64,000 bases of DNA, taken from positions 2,503,001 to 2,567,000 of the forward strand of contig NZ_CP071448.1 in NCBI RefSeq assembly GCF_017352115.1, in the 5' to 3' direction. A program made the translations under genes and the position numbers. The stretch comes from Flavobacterium endoglycinae (GTDB taxonomy: Bacteria; Bacteroidota; Bacteroidia; Flavobacteriales; Flavobacteriaceae). The notes beneath the pieces were generated by a model. It was not told the origin of the DNA, did not search any database, and worked only from the letters and a program-made list of their open reading frames with translations. Each line of letters begins with the position of its first letter. Within the stretch, counting starts at the first letter, position 1. Shown one piece after another: positions 17,935-27,610 of this stretch.

Positions 17935-20900
17935 ATGAAAAATAACAAACTCTTAGTTATAATAATACTAGTTGGATTTCTAAGTTTCGGAATGAAATAC
18001 AATAGCATTATTACTAAAAAATTTGTTGCTCCTGTTATTGAGCAACTAGCTAAAGCTGAAAAAGTTTTTATAAAGCAGATTGAGCCTAATAAAAGCAAAA
18101 GGCCTATTAATAAAGAAAATACAAAAAGTACCTTGGCTGTAGCACCTGCTATTACGGTTACAAATGCTGTGGCTGTAAACGGAGGCGGAAATGCAAAACC
18201 GGGATCTCAGCTTGATTTTACCATTACTATTACCAATAATGGCACTGACGCGCTTGGAACTACCTTTCAAGATATATTGGATTCTAATTTAACATTAGTT
18301 CCAAATTCTTTCAAAACAACTCCTATTGCCAATGATGATTCCTATAGTTGTATCGGAAACGTTGGTATTAGTGTAAATGCTGCTCAAGGTCTTTTAGCAA
18401 ATGACGCAAATCCGGAAGGTAGCACTATGACGGCTTCTGTTTTAACAAATCCAGCAAAGGGAACTGTTGTTATAAATGCAGATGGTTCTTTTACTTACAA
18501 TTCAAATGCAGGATATTCCGGATCAGATAGTTTTACTTATACTGTAACCAATACAAGCGGAAAAACCTCAACTGCTACTGTAAATATTACTGTAACTACT
18601 CCTATCATATTTTTTAAAGGAGATGCTGCATCTGCAGGAAACGGAACTTTAGCCACACCCTATAAAAGCTTAACGGGAAATACGAGTGCTAGCAATGCAA
18701 GTCCAGTATTTATTTACAGCGGAACACTTTCTGGACTTTTAACTTTAAATAATAATCAGAAAGTTATTGGTCAGGGAGCAACATCAAGTCTGCAATCTAT
18801 ATTAAGTCTATCTGTACCTAGTTATAGTAATGCACTGCCTTCGACAGGAACATCAAATCCTATTATTGCTGGAATAACCTTAGGTACAAATAATGATATT
18901 CAGGCAGTAGCACTTACAGGAACTTTATCTGGAAGTAATGCTGGAAATTTAAAAATAAAAAATGCTACTATTGCTATTACAAATAATTCGCAAGCTGTAA
19001 ATATTAACGGAGGTGGAGGTACACTCGATTGTATATTTACTAGTATTTCTACAAACGGAAATGTAAAAGGTATTTCAATAACAAATACTGTTGGAAGTTT
19101 TGAGGTTACGGGATCCGGAACAACGGCAGGATCTGGAGGTACAATTCAAAATATCTCGGATAGAGGTGCAGAGTTTATTACATGCGCTAATATTACACTT
19201 AGAAACATGAATTTTACAAATGCAAATACTTCATCTGTAATAGTTAGCGATCCAGAAGATGATAATTCGAATTCCAATGGAGCGCTTCATTTTAAAAACA
19301 TTTCTGGTGGTGTAACCTTAGAAAATATTTCCATTTCTGGTACTACAAATTCTGTGGGTATCAATCTTAATAATGTAAATAATTTTGTTTTAAACAACAG
19401 TACTTTAAGCAATTGTGGAAGTGCCAATGGAGGTAACCCATATGTTGGAGGTATATTTGCATTAGATTTAAAAGGTACAAGTTCTATAACCAATACAACT
19501 GTTAATAATTCTTGGGGACGTGGTTTTTTTGGGTATAATGGTATAGCACAAAGTCCATCCTTAACTCTAAATGTTACAGGATCTCAGTTTAAAAACTCTT
19601 TTAATAGATCAAACGGAGATAGTAACTTTATTTTTCAAGCTAAAGGGACTTCAAACAATACTTTAGTTTTTAAGAAAAATGATTTTTCAAATTCAAAAAC
19701 TACTGGTTTAGCTTTAAACTTTGATGGATTTTCTACAAATACTGTTCAAATTGGAGGAAATACACTCGCTACTGATGCCAATATCATAAATGCTGCTACT
19801 GTAAGCCCTGGAAGCAATGGTTTATCATTACAAGCTACTGGAGCTGCAACAGTAAATTACAACATTATAAATAATACTATTAAGGCTAGTTTTAATGGTA
19901 CTTATGCATGTAGCGTAGGGCACCAAGGATCTGGAACAATGAAAGGCCGTATAAACAATAATACGATTGATGGTGGAGGTCTTGGTACAATTTGTAATGG
20001 AATTTATGCATCTGTAAGCGGAAATGCGAAACACATTACTGAAATAGCAAATAACACTATTAATAATGCAAGTCAATATGGAATTTTCGCTGATTCAAAT
20101 GATAACAATATACAAAGTTCAGGAAGAATTGACGCTACAATAACAGGTAATACTATTAATGTGGTGACAAATGCATATGCAAATGTTGGTGTAGTTGCCT
20201 ATGCAGATAATGCTTCTAGTACAATGATAAATGCATCAAAAATTAGTAATAATATAACCAATACAGCGACTGGTGTAGTGGCTACTTTTGACGTATTATC
20301 TCAAGGTACCAATAGTGAAGTAATTTTACAAGGTATCCCGGTTTATGTTGCTGGGACAGGAAATAGAACTTCTGCCTTGACAAGTTTTTGGAATGGAAAT
20401 AATCCTTCAAGCACAAGAACAGCAATTGATGAAGGTGGAAATGGAAAAATAAATCCTGGAACGGTTACTCCTCCTGATAATGCCAATGCTTCAAAAATGG
20501 CTAAAAATCAAAATACTCCTGTTGAAGAAACCAGTACTGCTCCAGAAACTATTGCAGCTTCTTCAACAACACCAAGTACATCTTCAACTACAGCTAAAAA
20601 AGCATCTGTTAATGCAGTAAACTCAACATTGTCTGCAGGACCATTTATTATAGCTGCAGGAAAATCTACTATAATTACTTTTAGTGCAACAATTAATGAT
20701 TCGGCAACGTTACCGCAAAATACTTGTTCGGTAACAAATCAGGCAACTGTAAGCGGTACTAATTTTGCAACAGTAAACTCTAATATTACAACAACATCAA
20801 TCAAACCGGCGAGCGCTACCGTTACCACAGATACACAAAATATTCCTTGTTTAGGAAGCACAGCTGTAACTTTGAATGCCTCTTGCCCACTTGGTACGAA

Positions 20901-23463
20901 TGCTGTTTGGTATACTTCGATGACTGGAGGAACAAGTTTTGCCACTGGAAATTCTGTATCAGCAACCCCTACTGCAAATAATACAACATATTGCGTGGCG
21001 TGCGAAACTGCTTATTGTGCAAGCGACAGAGTATTGGTAAAAACCGTTACTGGAACACCATCAACAACTTCGCCTGCCGAAAATATTTCAGTATGTGATT
21101 CTTATACATGGCCAGTTAATGGAACAACTTATACTAGTTCAGGAACTTATACAACAGTTATTGGATGTGATACCAAAACGTTAAATCTTGTTGTTACTCC
21201 TTCTACGACATCTACTCCTGAAACAGTATCAGCATGTGACAGTTACACTTGGGCTGAAGATGGCGTTACCTACACATCTTCTGGAACATACACACACAAA
21301 GTAGGATGTGATACTAGAACTTTAAATTTAACCATAACCAACTCAACAAGTTCAACTCAGACGGAAACTGCCTGCGACAGTTATACGTGGGCTGAAAACG
21401 GAACAACGTATACTTCTTCGGGAACATATACGCATACTGTAGGTTGTGATACCAAAACTTTATCACTAACCATTACAAATTCTACAAGTTCTACACAGAC
21501 GGAAACTGCATGCGACAGCTACACTTGGGCTGAAGATGGCGTGACCTACACATCTTCTGGAACATACACGCATACTGTAGGTTGCGATACCAAAACTTTA
21601 TCATTAACCATTACAAATTCTACAAGTTCTACACAGACGGAAACAGCCTGCGACAGTTATATCTGGGCTGAAAACGGAACAACGTATACTTCTTCGGGAA
21701 CATACACACATATTGTAGGATGCGATACCAAAACTTTATCATTAACCATTACAAATTCTACAAGTTCTACGCAGACGGAAACTGCATGCGACAGCTACAC
21801 TTGGGCTGAAGATGGCGTTACCTACACATCTTCTGGAACATATACGCATACTGTAGGTTGTGATACCAAAACTTTAGTATTGACAATTACAAATTCTACA
21901 AGTTCGACTCAGACCGAAACTGCCTGTGACAATTATACCTGGGCTGTAAACGGAACAACTTATACTAGTTCTGGAAATTACACAGCAGTTGTAGGATGTG
22001 AAACTAAAACTTTAGCATTAACTATTACAAATTCTACAAGTTCGACTCAGACCGAAACTGCGTGTGACAGCTACACTTGGGCTGAAAACGGAACAACGTA
22101 TACATCATCTGGAACATATACGCATACTGTAGGATGTGATACTAAAACTTTAGTATTAACCATTACAAATTCTACAAATTCAACCCAGACGGAAACTGCA
22201 TGCGACAGCTACACTTGGGCTGAAGATGGCGTGACCTACACATCTTCTGGAACATATACGCATACTGTAGGTTGTGATACAAAAACTTTAGCATTAACTA
22301 TTACAAACTCTACAAGTTCTACACAGACGGAAACTGCATGCGACAGTTATACCTGGGCTGTAAACGGAACAACTTATACTAGTTCTGGAAATTACACAGC
22401 AGTTGTAGGATGTGAAACTAAAACTTTAGCATTAACTATTACAAATTCTACAAGTTCAACCCAGACAGAAACTGCATGTGGCAGTTATACGTGGGCTGAA
22501 AACGGAACAACGTATACATCATCTGGAACGTATACGCATACTGTTGGATGTGATACAAAAACTTTAGCATTAACTATTACAAACTCTACAAGTTCTACAC
22601 AGACGGAAACTGCATGCGACAGTTATACCTGGGCTGAAAATGGAACAACATATACTTCTTCGGGAACATACACGCATACTGTTGGATGTGATACTAAAAC
22701 TTTAGTATTAACCATTACAAATTCAACAAATTCAACTCAGACGGAAACTGCATGCGACAGCTACACTTGGGCTGAAAATGGAACAACGTATACTTCTTCG
22801 GGAACATATACTCACACTGTAGGTTGTGATACCAAAACGTTAGCATTAACTATTACAAACTCTACAAGTTCAACACAGAATGAAACTGCCTGCGACAGTT
22901 ATACTTGGGCTGAAAACGGAACAACATATACATCATCTGGAACGTATACTCATACTGTAGGATGTAGTACAAAAACATTGATATTAACAATTAACGATTC
23001 ATCTGTAATTGTAAAAACAGTTATTTTAAACTCTGGAGTATTAACTGCAGGTCAATCAGGCGCTGCTTATCAATGGTATAAATGTCCAAACACATTGCTA
23101 GCAAGTGAAACCAGCCAATCTTTTACGCCATCAGCGGCAGGAGATTATAAAGTTGAAATTACAGTTGGAGGATGCACTGTTTCTTCTAATTGTATTACAG
23201 TAACCAGTCTAGGAACGGATGAATTTAAAGTTGCCGACTTTAAAATGTATCCTATTCCAAGTAAAGGAATATTGAATATCGTAACGAAATATGATGGAAA
23301 TTATATCATCATTGATTCATCTGGAAAAATTGTAAAATCAGTTGTTTTAACTGAAGGAATAATTAATAGTATTCATTTAGAAAATCTTGCTGATGGAATA
23401 TATTTAATCCAGAATATAGATAACAGCAGATTTAAAGCTCAGAAATTTATCCTTAAGAAATAA
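17935..23463 (+). CDS. Giant repeat adhesin with type IX secretion sorting domain
   Basis: The 1842-residue surface protein begins with a signal or anchor helix (LLVIIILVGFLSFG). In order it has: a DUF11-like strand block from about residue 72; an Ig/cadherin-like block near 131-223 (LLANDANPEG, SDSFTYTVTN); a long right-handed beta-helix region, about 224-840, rich in asparagine and glycine; a Ser/Thr linker; a second DUF11 half (895-960); an Ig-like domain (to 1040); fourteen tandem 46-47 residue repeats (1043-1688) each with two cysteines and a tryptophan; another Ig-like domain; and a C-terminal type A sorting domain (FKMYPIPSKGILNIV ... AQKFILKK). It should be exported by Sec and the type IX system and attached to the cell surface. 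It ends the tail-collar operon. Confidence 0.88.
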   Translation: MKNNKLLVIIILVGFLSFGMKYNSIITKKFVAPVIEQLAKAEKVFIKQIEPNKSKRPINKENTKSTLAVAPAITVTNAVAVNGGGNAKPGSQLDFTITITNNGTDALGTTFQDILDSNLTLVPNSFKTTPIANDDSYSCIGNVGISVNAAQGLLANDANPEGSTMTASVLTNPAKGTVVINADGSFTYNSNAGYSGSDSFTYTVTNTSGKTSTATVNITVTTPIIFFKGDAASAGNGTLATPYKSLTGNTSASNASPVFIYSGTLSGLLTLNNNQKVIGQGATSSLQSILSLSVPSYSNALPSTGTSNPIIAGITLGTNNDIQAVALTGTLSGSNAGNLKIKNATIAITNNSQAVNINGGGGTLDCIFTSISTNGNVKGISITNTVGSFEVTGSGTTAGSGGTIQNISDRGAEFITCANITLRNMNFTNANTSSVIVSDPEDDNSNSNGALHFKNISGGVTLENISISGTTNSVGINLNNVNNFVLNNSTLSNCGSANGGNPYVGGIFALDLKGTSSITNTTVNNSWGRGFFGYNGIAQSPSLTLNVTGSQFKNSFNRSNGDSNFIFQAKGTSNNTLVFKKNDFSNSKTTGLALNFDGFSTNTVQIGGNTLATDANIINAATVSPGSNGLSLQATGAATVNYNIINNTIKASFNGTYACSVGHQGSGTMKGRINNNTIDGGGLGTICNGIYASVSGNAKHITEIANNTINNASQYGIFADSNDNNIQSSGRIDATITGNTINVVTNAYANVGVVAYADNASSTMINASKISNNITNTATGVVATFDVLSQGTNSEVILQGIPVYVAGTGNRTSALTSFWNGNNPSSTRTAIDEGGNGKINPGTVTPPDNANASKMAKNQNTPVEETSTAPETIAASSTTPSTSSTTAKKASVNAVNSTLSAGPFIIAAGKSTIITFSATINDSATLPQNTCSVTNQATVSGTNFATVNSNITTTSIKPASATVTTDTQNIPCLGSTAVTLNASCPLGTNAVWYTSMTGGTSFATGNSVSATPTANNTTYCVACETAYCASDRVLVKTVTGTPSTTSPAENISVCDSYTWPVNGTTYTSSGTYTTVIGCDTKTLNLVVTPSTTSTPETVSACDSYTWAEDGVTYTSSGTYTHKVGCDTRTLNLTITNSTSSTQTETACDSYTWAENGTTYTSSGTYTHTVGCDTKTLSLTITNSTSSTQTETACDSYTWAEDGVTYTSSGTYTHTVGCDTKTLSLTITNSTSSTQTETACDSYIWAENGTTYTSSGTYTHIVGCDTKTLSLTITNSTSSTQTETACDSYTWAEDGVTYTSSGTYTHTVGCDTKTLVLTITNSTSSTQTETACDNYTWAVNGTTYTSSGNYTAVVGCETKTLALTITNSTSSTQTETACDSYTWAENGTTYTSSGTYTHTVGCDTKTLVLTITNSTNSTQTETACDSYTWAEDGVTYTSSGTYTHTVGCDTKTLALTITNSTSSTQTETACDSYTWAVNGTTYTSSGNYTAVVGCETKTLALTITNSTSSTQTETACGSYTWAENGTTYTSSGTYTHTVGCDTKTLALTITNSTSSTQTETACDSYTWAENGTTYTSSGTYTHTVGCDTKTLVLTITNSTNSTQTETACDSYTWAENGTTYTSSGTYTHTVGCDTKTLALTITNSTSSTQNETACDSYTWAENGTTYTSSGTYTHTVGCSTKTLILTINDSSVIVKTVILNSGVLTAGQSGAAYQWYKCPNTLLASETSQSFTPSAAGDYKVEITVGGCTVSSNCITVTSLGTDEFKVADFKMYPIPSKGILNIVTKYDGNYIIIDSSGKIVKSVVLTEGIINSIHLENLADGIYLIQNIDNSRFKAQKFILKK
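21061..22998 (+). repeat. Fourteen tandem 138-141 bp repeats inside the adhesin
   Basis: The array is 1938 bases: two 47-codon units, then twelve 46-codon units. The common pattern is ACDSYTWAxxGxTYTSSG, then GC 24 residues after the first cysteine, TKTL and LTITN. Three subtypes exist: AENGTTYTSSGTYTHT, AEDGVTYTSSGTYTHT and AVNGTTYTSSGNYTAV. The order ED-VN-EN occurs in units 6-8 and again in units 9-11, so a three-unit block has been duplicated. Copy number is likely to vary between strains. Confidence 0.95.
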
Positions 23464-23480
23464 AACACTTTAATAAATAA

Positions 23481-23519
23481 AAACTCCCAAACTACAAATT
23501 GTAATTTGGGAGTTTTTTT
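23481..23519 (+). terminator. Terminator of the collar/adhesin operon
   Basis: Perfect hairpin aaactcccaaa ... tttgggagttt followed by T residues, 18 bases after the adhesin stop. Confidence 0.85.
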
Positions 23520-23570
23520 ATCCAAAGATTCCAAAATTTTGGAATTTGGAATTTATAAAATTGGAATTTT

Positions 23571-25694
23571 TTACAAAATCATTGTCAGCTGAATTCTTTT
23601 TCTATCCTCATCAACCTCGGTCACTTTCACATCAACATGCTGGTGCAATTTGACAACTTCGTTTACGTCGCTTACATAACCTGATTTTAGTTGAGAAATA
23701 TGCACTAAACCACTTTCTTTAATGCCGATGTCAACAAAACAACCAAAGTTGGTGATGTTATTAACAATTCCTGGTAATATCATTCCGGTTTTCAAATCTT
23801 TGATCGATTTTACGTTCGCATCAAATTCAAATACCTTAGCCGACTTTCTCGGATCTAATCCGGGCTTTTCAAGCTCTTTAATGATATCTTTTAGCGTAAG
23901 TAAACCAATTTCAGGTGTTACATACTTTTCGGGCTTAATAAGCGCGGTTTTCTCTTTATTAGCAATTAAGTCATTTAAAGAAATATTCAAATCTTTCGCC
24001 ATCTTTTCAACAACCGGATAAGCCTCTGGATGCACCGCCGAATTATCCAGCGGATTTTTAGCATTTGTAATTCTAATAAACGCCGCTCCCTGCTGATAGG
24101 CTTTATCTCCTAAACGAGGCACTTTTTTCAGCTGTTTTCTATCTTCAAAAGGTCCGTTTTCAGAACGGTATTGTACAATGTTTTCCGCCAGCTTCTCCCC
24201 GATTCCGCTTACATAGCTTAATAAGTGCTTACTTGCGGTGTTGATGTTAATTCCAACCGAGTTTACGCAGCGAATAACCGTATTATCTAATTCTTCTTTT
24301 AATTTCGTTTGGTCCACATCATGCTGATACTGCCCTACTCCAATCGCTTTTGGATCGATTTTTACCAATTCAGCCAACGGATCTGAAAGTCGTCTTCCAA
24401 TAGAAACCGAACCACGAACCGTTACATCATAATTAGGGAATTCTTCTCTTGCAATTTTTGAAGCCGAATACACCGAAGCTCCAGCTTCAGAAACCACAAA
24501 TACTTGAATTGGTTTGTCGAACGCTATTTTTTTGATAAAAAATTCGGTTTCACGAGAAGCTGTTCCGTTTCCAATCGAAATTGCATCAATTTGATACGCG
24601 TTTACCATCGAACGAATTTTTTTTATCGCCATTGTCTCCTCGTTTTGAGGCGCATGCGGATAAATTGTTTCGTTGTATAATAAATCGCCTTTTTCATCCA
24701 GACAAACTACTTTACAGCCGCTTCTAAATCCTGGATCGATTGCTAAAATACGTTTTTCTCCCAACGGCGGCGCCAATAATAACTGACCTAAATTGTTAGC
24801 AAAAACCTGAATAGAATTCGCATCTGCCTTTGCTTTTGCTTCTTGCAGCGTTTCATTTCCAATTGCTGGATTCAACAAACGTTTATAACTATCTTCAATT
24901 GCCAGCTGTAAATGCGCTGTTGTATTGTTTTGCTTTTTAATGATGATTTCGTCAATAACATCGTAGGCATCGTCGATATCAACATCTATTTTCATTTTTA
25001 TAAAACCTTCATTTTCTGCACGAAGCATTGCCAACAAACGGTGTGCTGGTGCTTTTGTCAAAGGCTCTTCCCAATCAAAATATTGACTGAATTTCTGTGC
25101 TCCTTCTTCTTCAGCTTTCTTTTTAACCACTTTGGTAGCAATCGTCGCTTTTCGCTGAAATAATCTACGAAGCTGTTTACGAACATAAATATTCTCATTA
25201 ATCCATTCCGCTACAATATCTCTTGCGCCTTGAATAGCGGCTTCTTCGTTGACAACATTTTCATTAATGTATTGTGTCGAAATAAAATCGATATCAACAT
25301 CACTTTCAGATATAATTAGTTTTGCTAAAGGCTCTAAACCAAATTCGCGCGCTACATCTGCTTTTGTTTTTTTCTTCTTTTTATACGGGAGGTAGAAATC
25401 TTCAATTTCTTGTAAATCAAAACTGTCTTCGATCTTTTTCTTCAATTCTGGCGTAAGTGCTTTTTGCTCCTCGATCGATTTTAAAACTGCTTCTTTACGT
25501 TTTATAAGCGTATCGTATTCTTTCTGCAATTTCGCAATCAGCTCAATAACAGTTTCATCAAGATTTCCTGTCGCATCTTTTCGGTAACGCGAAATAAACG
25601 GAATCGTACAATCTTCCTCTAATAATTTTACTGTATTTTGAATACTGACTGCGGGCGCCTGAACAGACTTGGCAATGAATTGAATGTTGGTCAT
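23571..25694 (-). CDS. tex: Tex family RNA-binding transcription accessory protein
   Basis: The 707-residue cytoplasmic protein shows the full Tex order: helical N-terminal domain (CTIPFISRYRKDATGNLDE), a YqgF-like RNase H fold beginning ILAIDPGFRSGCKVVCLD, helix-hairpin-helix pair (NINTASKHLLSYVSGIGEKL) and a C-terminal S1 domain (GMILPGIVNNITNFGCFVDIG, ESGLVHISQL). Tex binds nucleic acids and associates with RNA polymerase; in several bacteria it affects toxin expression or stress fitness. It is downstream of the Fic gene on the same strand, separated by a hairpin at 25720-25752. Confidence 0.95.
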   Translation of the reverse strand: MTNIQFIAKSVQAPAVSIQNTVKLLEEDCTIPFISRYRKDATGNLDETVIELIAKLQKEYDTLIKRKEAVLKSIEEQKALTPELKKKIEDSFDLQEIEDFYLPYKKKKKTKADVAREFGLEPLAKLIISESDVDIDFISTQYINENVVNEEAAIQGARDIVAEWINENIYVRKQLRRLFQRKATIATKVVKKKAEEEGAQKFSQYFDWEEPLTKAPAHRLLAMLRAENEGFIKMKIDVDIDDAYDVIDEIIIKKQNNTTAHLQLAIEDSYKRLLNPAIGNETLQEAKAKADANSIQVFANNLGQLLLAPPLGEKRILAIDPGFRSGCKVVCLDEKGDLLYNETIYPHAPQNEETMAIKKIRSMVNAYQIDAISIGNGTASRETEFFIKKIAFDKPIQVFVVSEAGASVYSASKIAREEFPNYDVTVRGSVSIGRRLSDPLAELVKIDPKAIGVGQYQHDVDQTKLKEELDNTVIRCVNSVGININTASKHLLSYVSGIGEKLAENIVQYRSENGPFEDRKQLKKVPRLGDKAYQQGAAFIRITNAKNPLDNSAVHPEAYPVVEKMAKDLNISLNDLIANKEKTALIKPEKYVTPEIGLLTLKDIIKELEKPGLDPRKSAKVFEFDANVKSIKDLKTGMILPGIVNNITNFGCFVDIGIKESGLVHISQLKSGYVSDVNEVVKLHQHVDVKVTEVDEDRKRIQLTMIL

Positions 25695-25719
25695 GTTTTA
25701 TTATTTAAAAAAGATGTAA

Positions 25720-25752
25720 AAAATGCGAGATTTTACGAGAATCTCGCATTTT
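25720..25752. repeat. Palindromic hairpin, left copy (between fic and tex)
   Basis: Arms of 13 bases around the loop ttacgag. The central 29 bases, 25722-25750 (arm aatgcgagatt), are identical to the core of the hairpin at 27066-27118. The arm covers the fic stop codon (25751-25753 on the minus strand), and it could act as the fic terminator. Confidence 0.85.
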
Positions 25753-27049
25753 ATAATTTATAAGATTTTAAAATTTTATTAAATTGCTTAGATTTAATAA
25801 AATTGTGTTTTATTTTGTTTACCTGTATTTTTTCTAAAAAACCTAAATTTTCAAGATTATTCAAATCTGTCCTAGCTGTAAAATTTGAAATTCCAAATCT
25901 ATTTTCCATTTCTTTACTACTCAAAACTCTATCTGAATCTTCGTTTAAAATTTTTAAAATTTGTGCTTGACGTTCATTTACATTTGGAATTTTTATAAAT
26001 TTTGCTGCTTGGATTACTTCATTTTGTTTTCTACCAATATATTCTTTCAAAGCTGTAAATGCTTTCTCCATTGTTTTTATATGATAGGTAATAAAATAAG
26101 TTAAATCATTTTGATCAATTTCTGAATATAAAAAAGCCTTTTCATATTGAACTTTTGTATCTTTTATAATTGTTGAAATTGTTAAATATTCAGTAAGCCA
26201 ATAACCATTTTTAAGCATATACCAATAAAATAATGCGCGTGCTGTTCTTCCATTACCATCAGAAAAAGGATGTATCCAACCTATCATAAAATGAATTATA
26301 ATTCCCTTAATAATTGGATGAATAAACGTTTTTTGCTCTTCATTAAAAAACAAACATAAATCATTAATTAATTTTTGTAATTCTTCATTTTTTGGTGGTG
26401 TATGTATTACTTCACTATTAGAATAATTCACTACATAAATATCATTATTCTCTCTAAATCTTCCTTCATCTTCAACATCTTCTAATGTGTTATTTGATAT
26501 AAGTTTATGAATGTATAAAAGATTTTCTGGTGTCAAACTATCATTTTTATGCTGAACAATATATCTCATTGTGAAATAATTATTCATAATCATTTGTTCT
26601 GACTTATTTTTTGGTTTACGTTCTTTTTGAATCATTTCTTTAGCAGCCTTTCTAGTAGTATTTGCACCTTCCATTTGACTACTTGAAATAGCTTCTTCCA
26701 TTATCGAACTTATTAGAAATTTGTTTTTATCTGTATCTGTTATACCAATATTACTTCCTAAATTTCCTCCAATATGTAAATCAAAATGGTGTAAAAGCCT
26801 AAGAATATAATCTGTTACATTAAAATTAAATGAATAGGTTGCGAACGAAATATTTTGTTTATTTAACGATCTTGATAATTTAATAGCATTCCAATATTGT
26901 TCAGGTTCAACAGATTTTGTTTTATATTTAATTTTATCCCAATATAAATATTCATCATTGATTTCCTTTAGCTCTCCTGATAATGTCAGCTGAGTAAGTA
27001 AGTTAACAGTGTTATTGTCATATTTCGATATAGGAGGACTTTCTAACAT
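25751..27049 (-). CDS. Fic-domain protein with built-in inhibitory helix and C-terminal winged helix
   Basis: The 432-residue protein carries the Fic catalytic motif HPFSDGNGR at residues 260-268, which transfers AMP (or another phosphate-linked group) to a hydroxyl of a target protein. An N-terminal inhibitory motif, S123-S-Q-M-E127-G128, fits (S/T)xxxE(G/N) and marks it as a class II, self-restrained Fic with no separate antitoxin. The C-terminal 80 residues (RQAQILKILNE, FGISNFTARTDLNNLENLG) form a winged helix-turn-helix. It is bracketed by two copies of one hairpin and looks more AT-rich than its neighbours, which suggests acquisition. Targets unknown. Confidence 0.92.
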   Translation of the reverse strand: MLESPPISKYDNNTVNLLTQLTLSGELKEINDEYLYWDKIKYKTKSVEPEQYWNAIKLSRSLNKQNISFATYSFNFNVTDYILRLLHHFDLHIGGNLGSNIGITDTDKNKFLISSIMEEAISSSQMEGANTTRKAAKEMIQKERKPKNKSEQMIMNNYFTMRYIVQHKNDSLTPENLLYIHKLISNNTLEDVEDEGRFRENNDIYVVNYSNSEVIHTPPKNEELQKLINDLCLFFNEEQKTFIHPIIKGIIIHFMIGWIHPFSDGNGRTARALFYWYMLKNGYWLTEYLTISTIIKDTKVQYEKAFLYSEIDQNDLTYFITYHIKTMEKAFTALKEYIGRKQNEVIQAAKFIKIPNVNERQAQILKILNEDSDRVLSSKEMENRFGISNFTARTDLNNLENLGFLEKIQVNKIKHNFIKSKQFNKILKSYKL

Positions 27050-27065
27050 ATAACTTTTTTATGCT

Positions 27066-27118
27066 AAATTAGTAAATAATGCGAGATTTTACGAGAATCT
27101 CGCATTATTTACTAATTT
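27066..27118. repeat. Palindromic hairpin, right copy (upstream of fic)
   Basis: Perfect inverted repeat with 23-base arms around loop ttacgag; the central 29 bases (27078-27106) match the left copy exactly and in the same orientation. It lies 16 bases upstream of the fic start, where an operator would sit. Confidence 0.88.
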
Positions 27119-27166
27119 AAATATTTTCTTAAATATTTCTACTAATATTCATTGAATCCAAAATAA

Positions 27167-27174
27167 TATCTTTG
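27167..27174 (+). promoter_or_regulatory. -7 box of the DUF1294 gene
   Basis: TATCTTTG matches TAnnTTTG, 17 bases before the ATG at 27192. Confidence 0.5.
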
Positions 27175-27191
27175 TCATTATTTTTTGGCGA

Positions 27192-27461
27192 ATGGAAATT
27201 TTATTACTGTATTTTTTATTTATAAATATCGTTCTTTTTATAATTGCTGGCTATGACAAATCTCAGGCTCGAAAAAATAACCGACGTATTCCCGAAAAAA
27301 CCTTGTTTCTCATGGCCTTAACTGGTGGTTCACCAGGGTTATTAACAGCAATGTTATTATTTAAACATAAAACGAGTAAAACTTCTTTTATTGTGAAGTT
27401 TGCATTGATTATAGCAATTCAAACAGCGATTATAATTGCCTTTCTAAACTATAAAAAATAG
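27192..27461 (+). CDS. DUF1294 membrane protein
   Basis: The 89-residue protein has three membrane segments and the DUF1294 pattern: FIIAGYDKSQARKNNRRIPEK, then LMALTGGSPGLLTAMLLF, then KTSKTSFIVKF. Function is unknown across the family. It is single and divergent from the fic gene; a hairpin terminator for the convergent rpiB gene lies downstream. Confidence 0.9.
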   Translation: MEILLLYFLFINIVLFIIAGYDKSQARKNNRRIPEKTLFLMALTGGSPGLLTAMLLFKHKTSKTSFIVKFALIIAIQTAIIIAFLNYKK

Positions 27462-27537
27462 ATATTAACATTGTTGATAACTCAACAAAAAGGTATTTTA
27501 TAGTATATTAAAAAACTGAATTATAAATACTTAAATA

Positions 27538-27575
27538 AAACACCGGACAAATTAAAAAATCGGCCCGGTGTGTTT
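27538..27575. terminator. Hairpin between DUF1294 and rpiB
   Basis: acaccggac ... ggcccggtgt forms a GC-rich stem with one mismatch; it can serve both convergent genes. Confidence 0.6.
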
Positions 27576-27610
27576 ATGAATAGGTGCGAAGCACCGAATT
27601 TTTGGATTTT

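Noticed and set aside
17811..18098. Minus-strand ORF over the adhesin start
   Set aside because: Shadow of the adhesin and DUF6916-like genes; no independent signal.
21061..22998. CRISPR array or satellite DNA
   Set aside because: The repeat is coding, in frame, 138-141 bases and without spacers.
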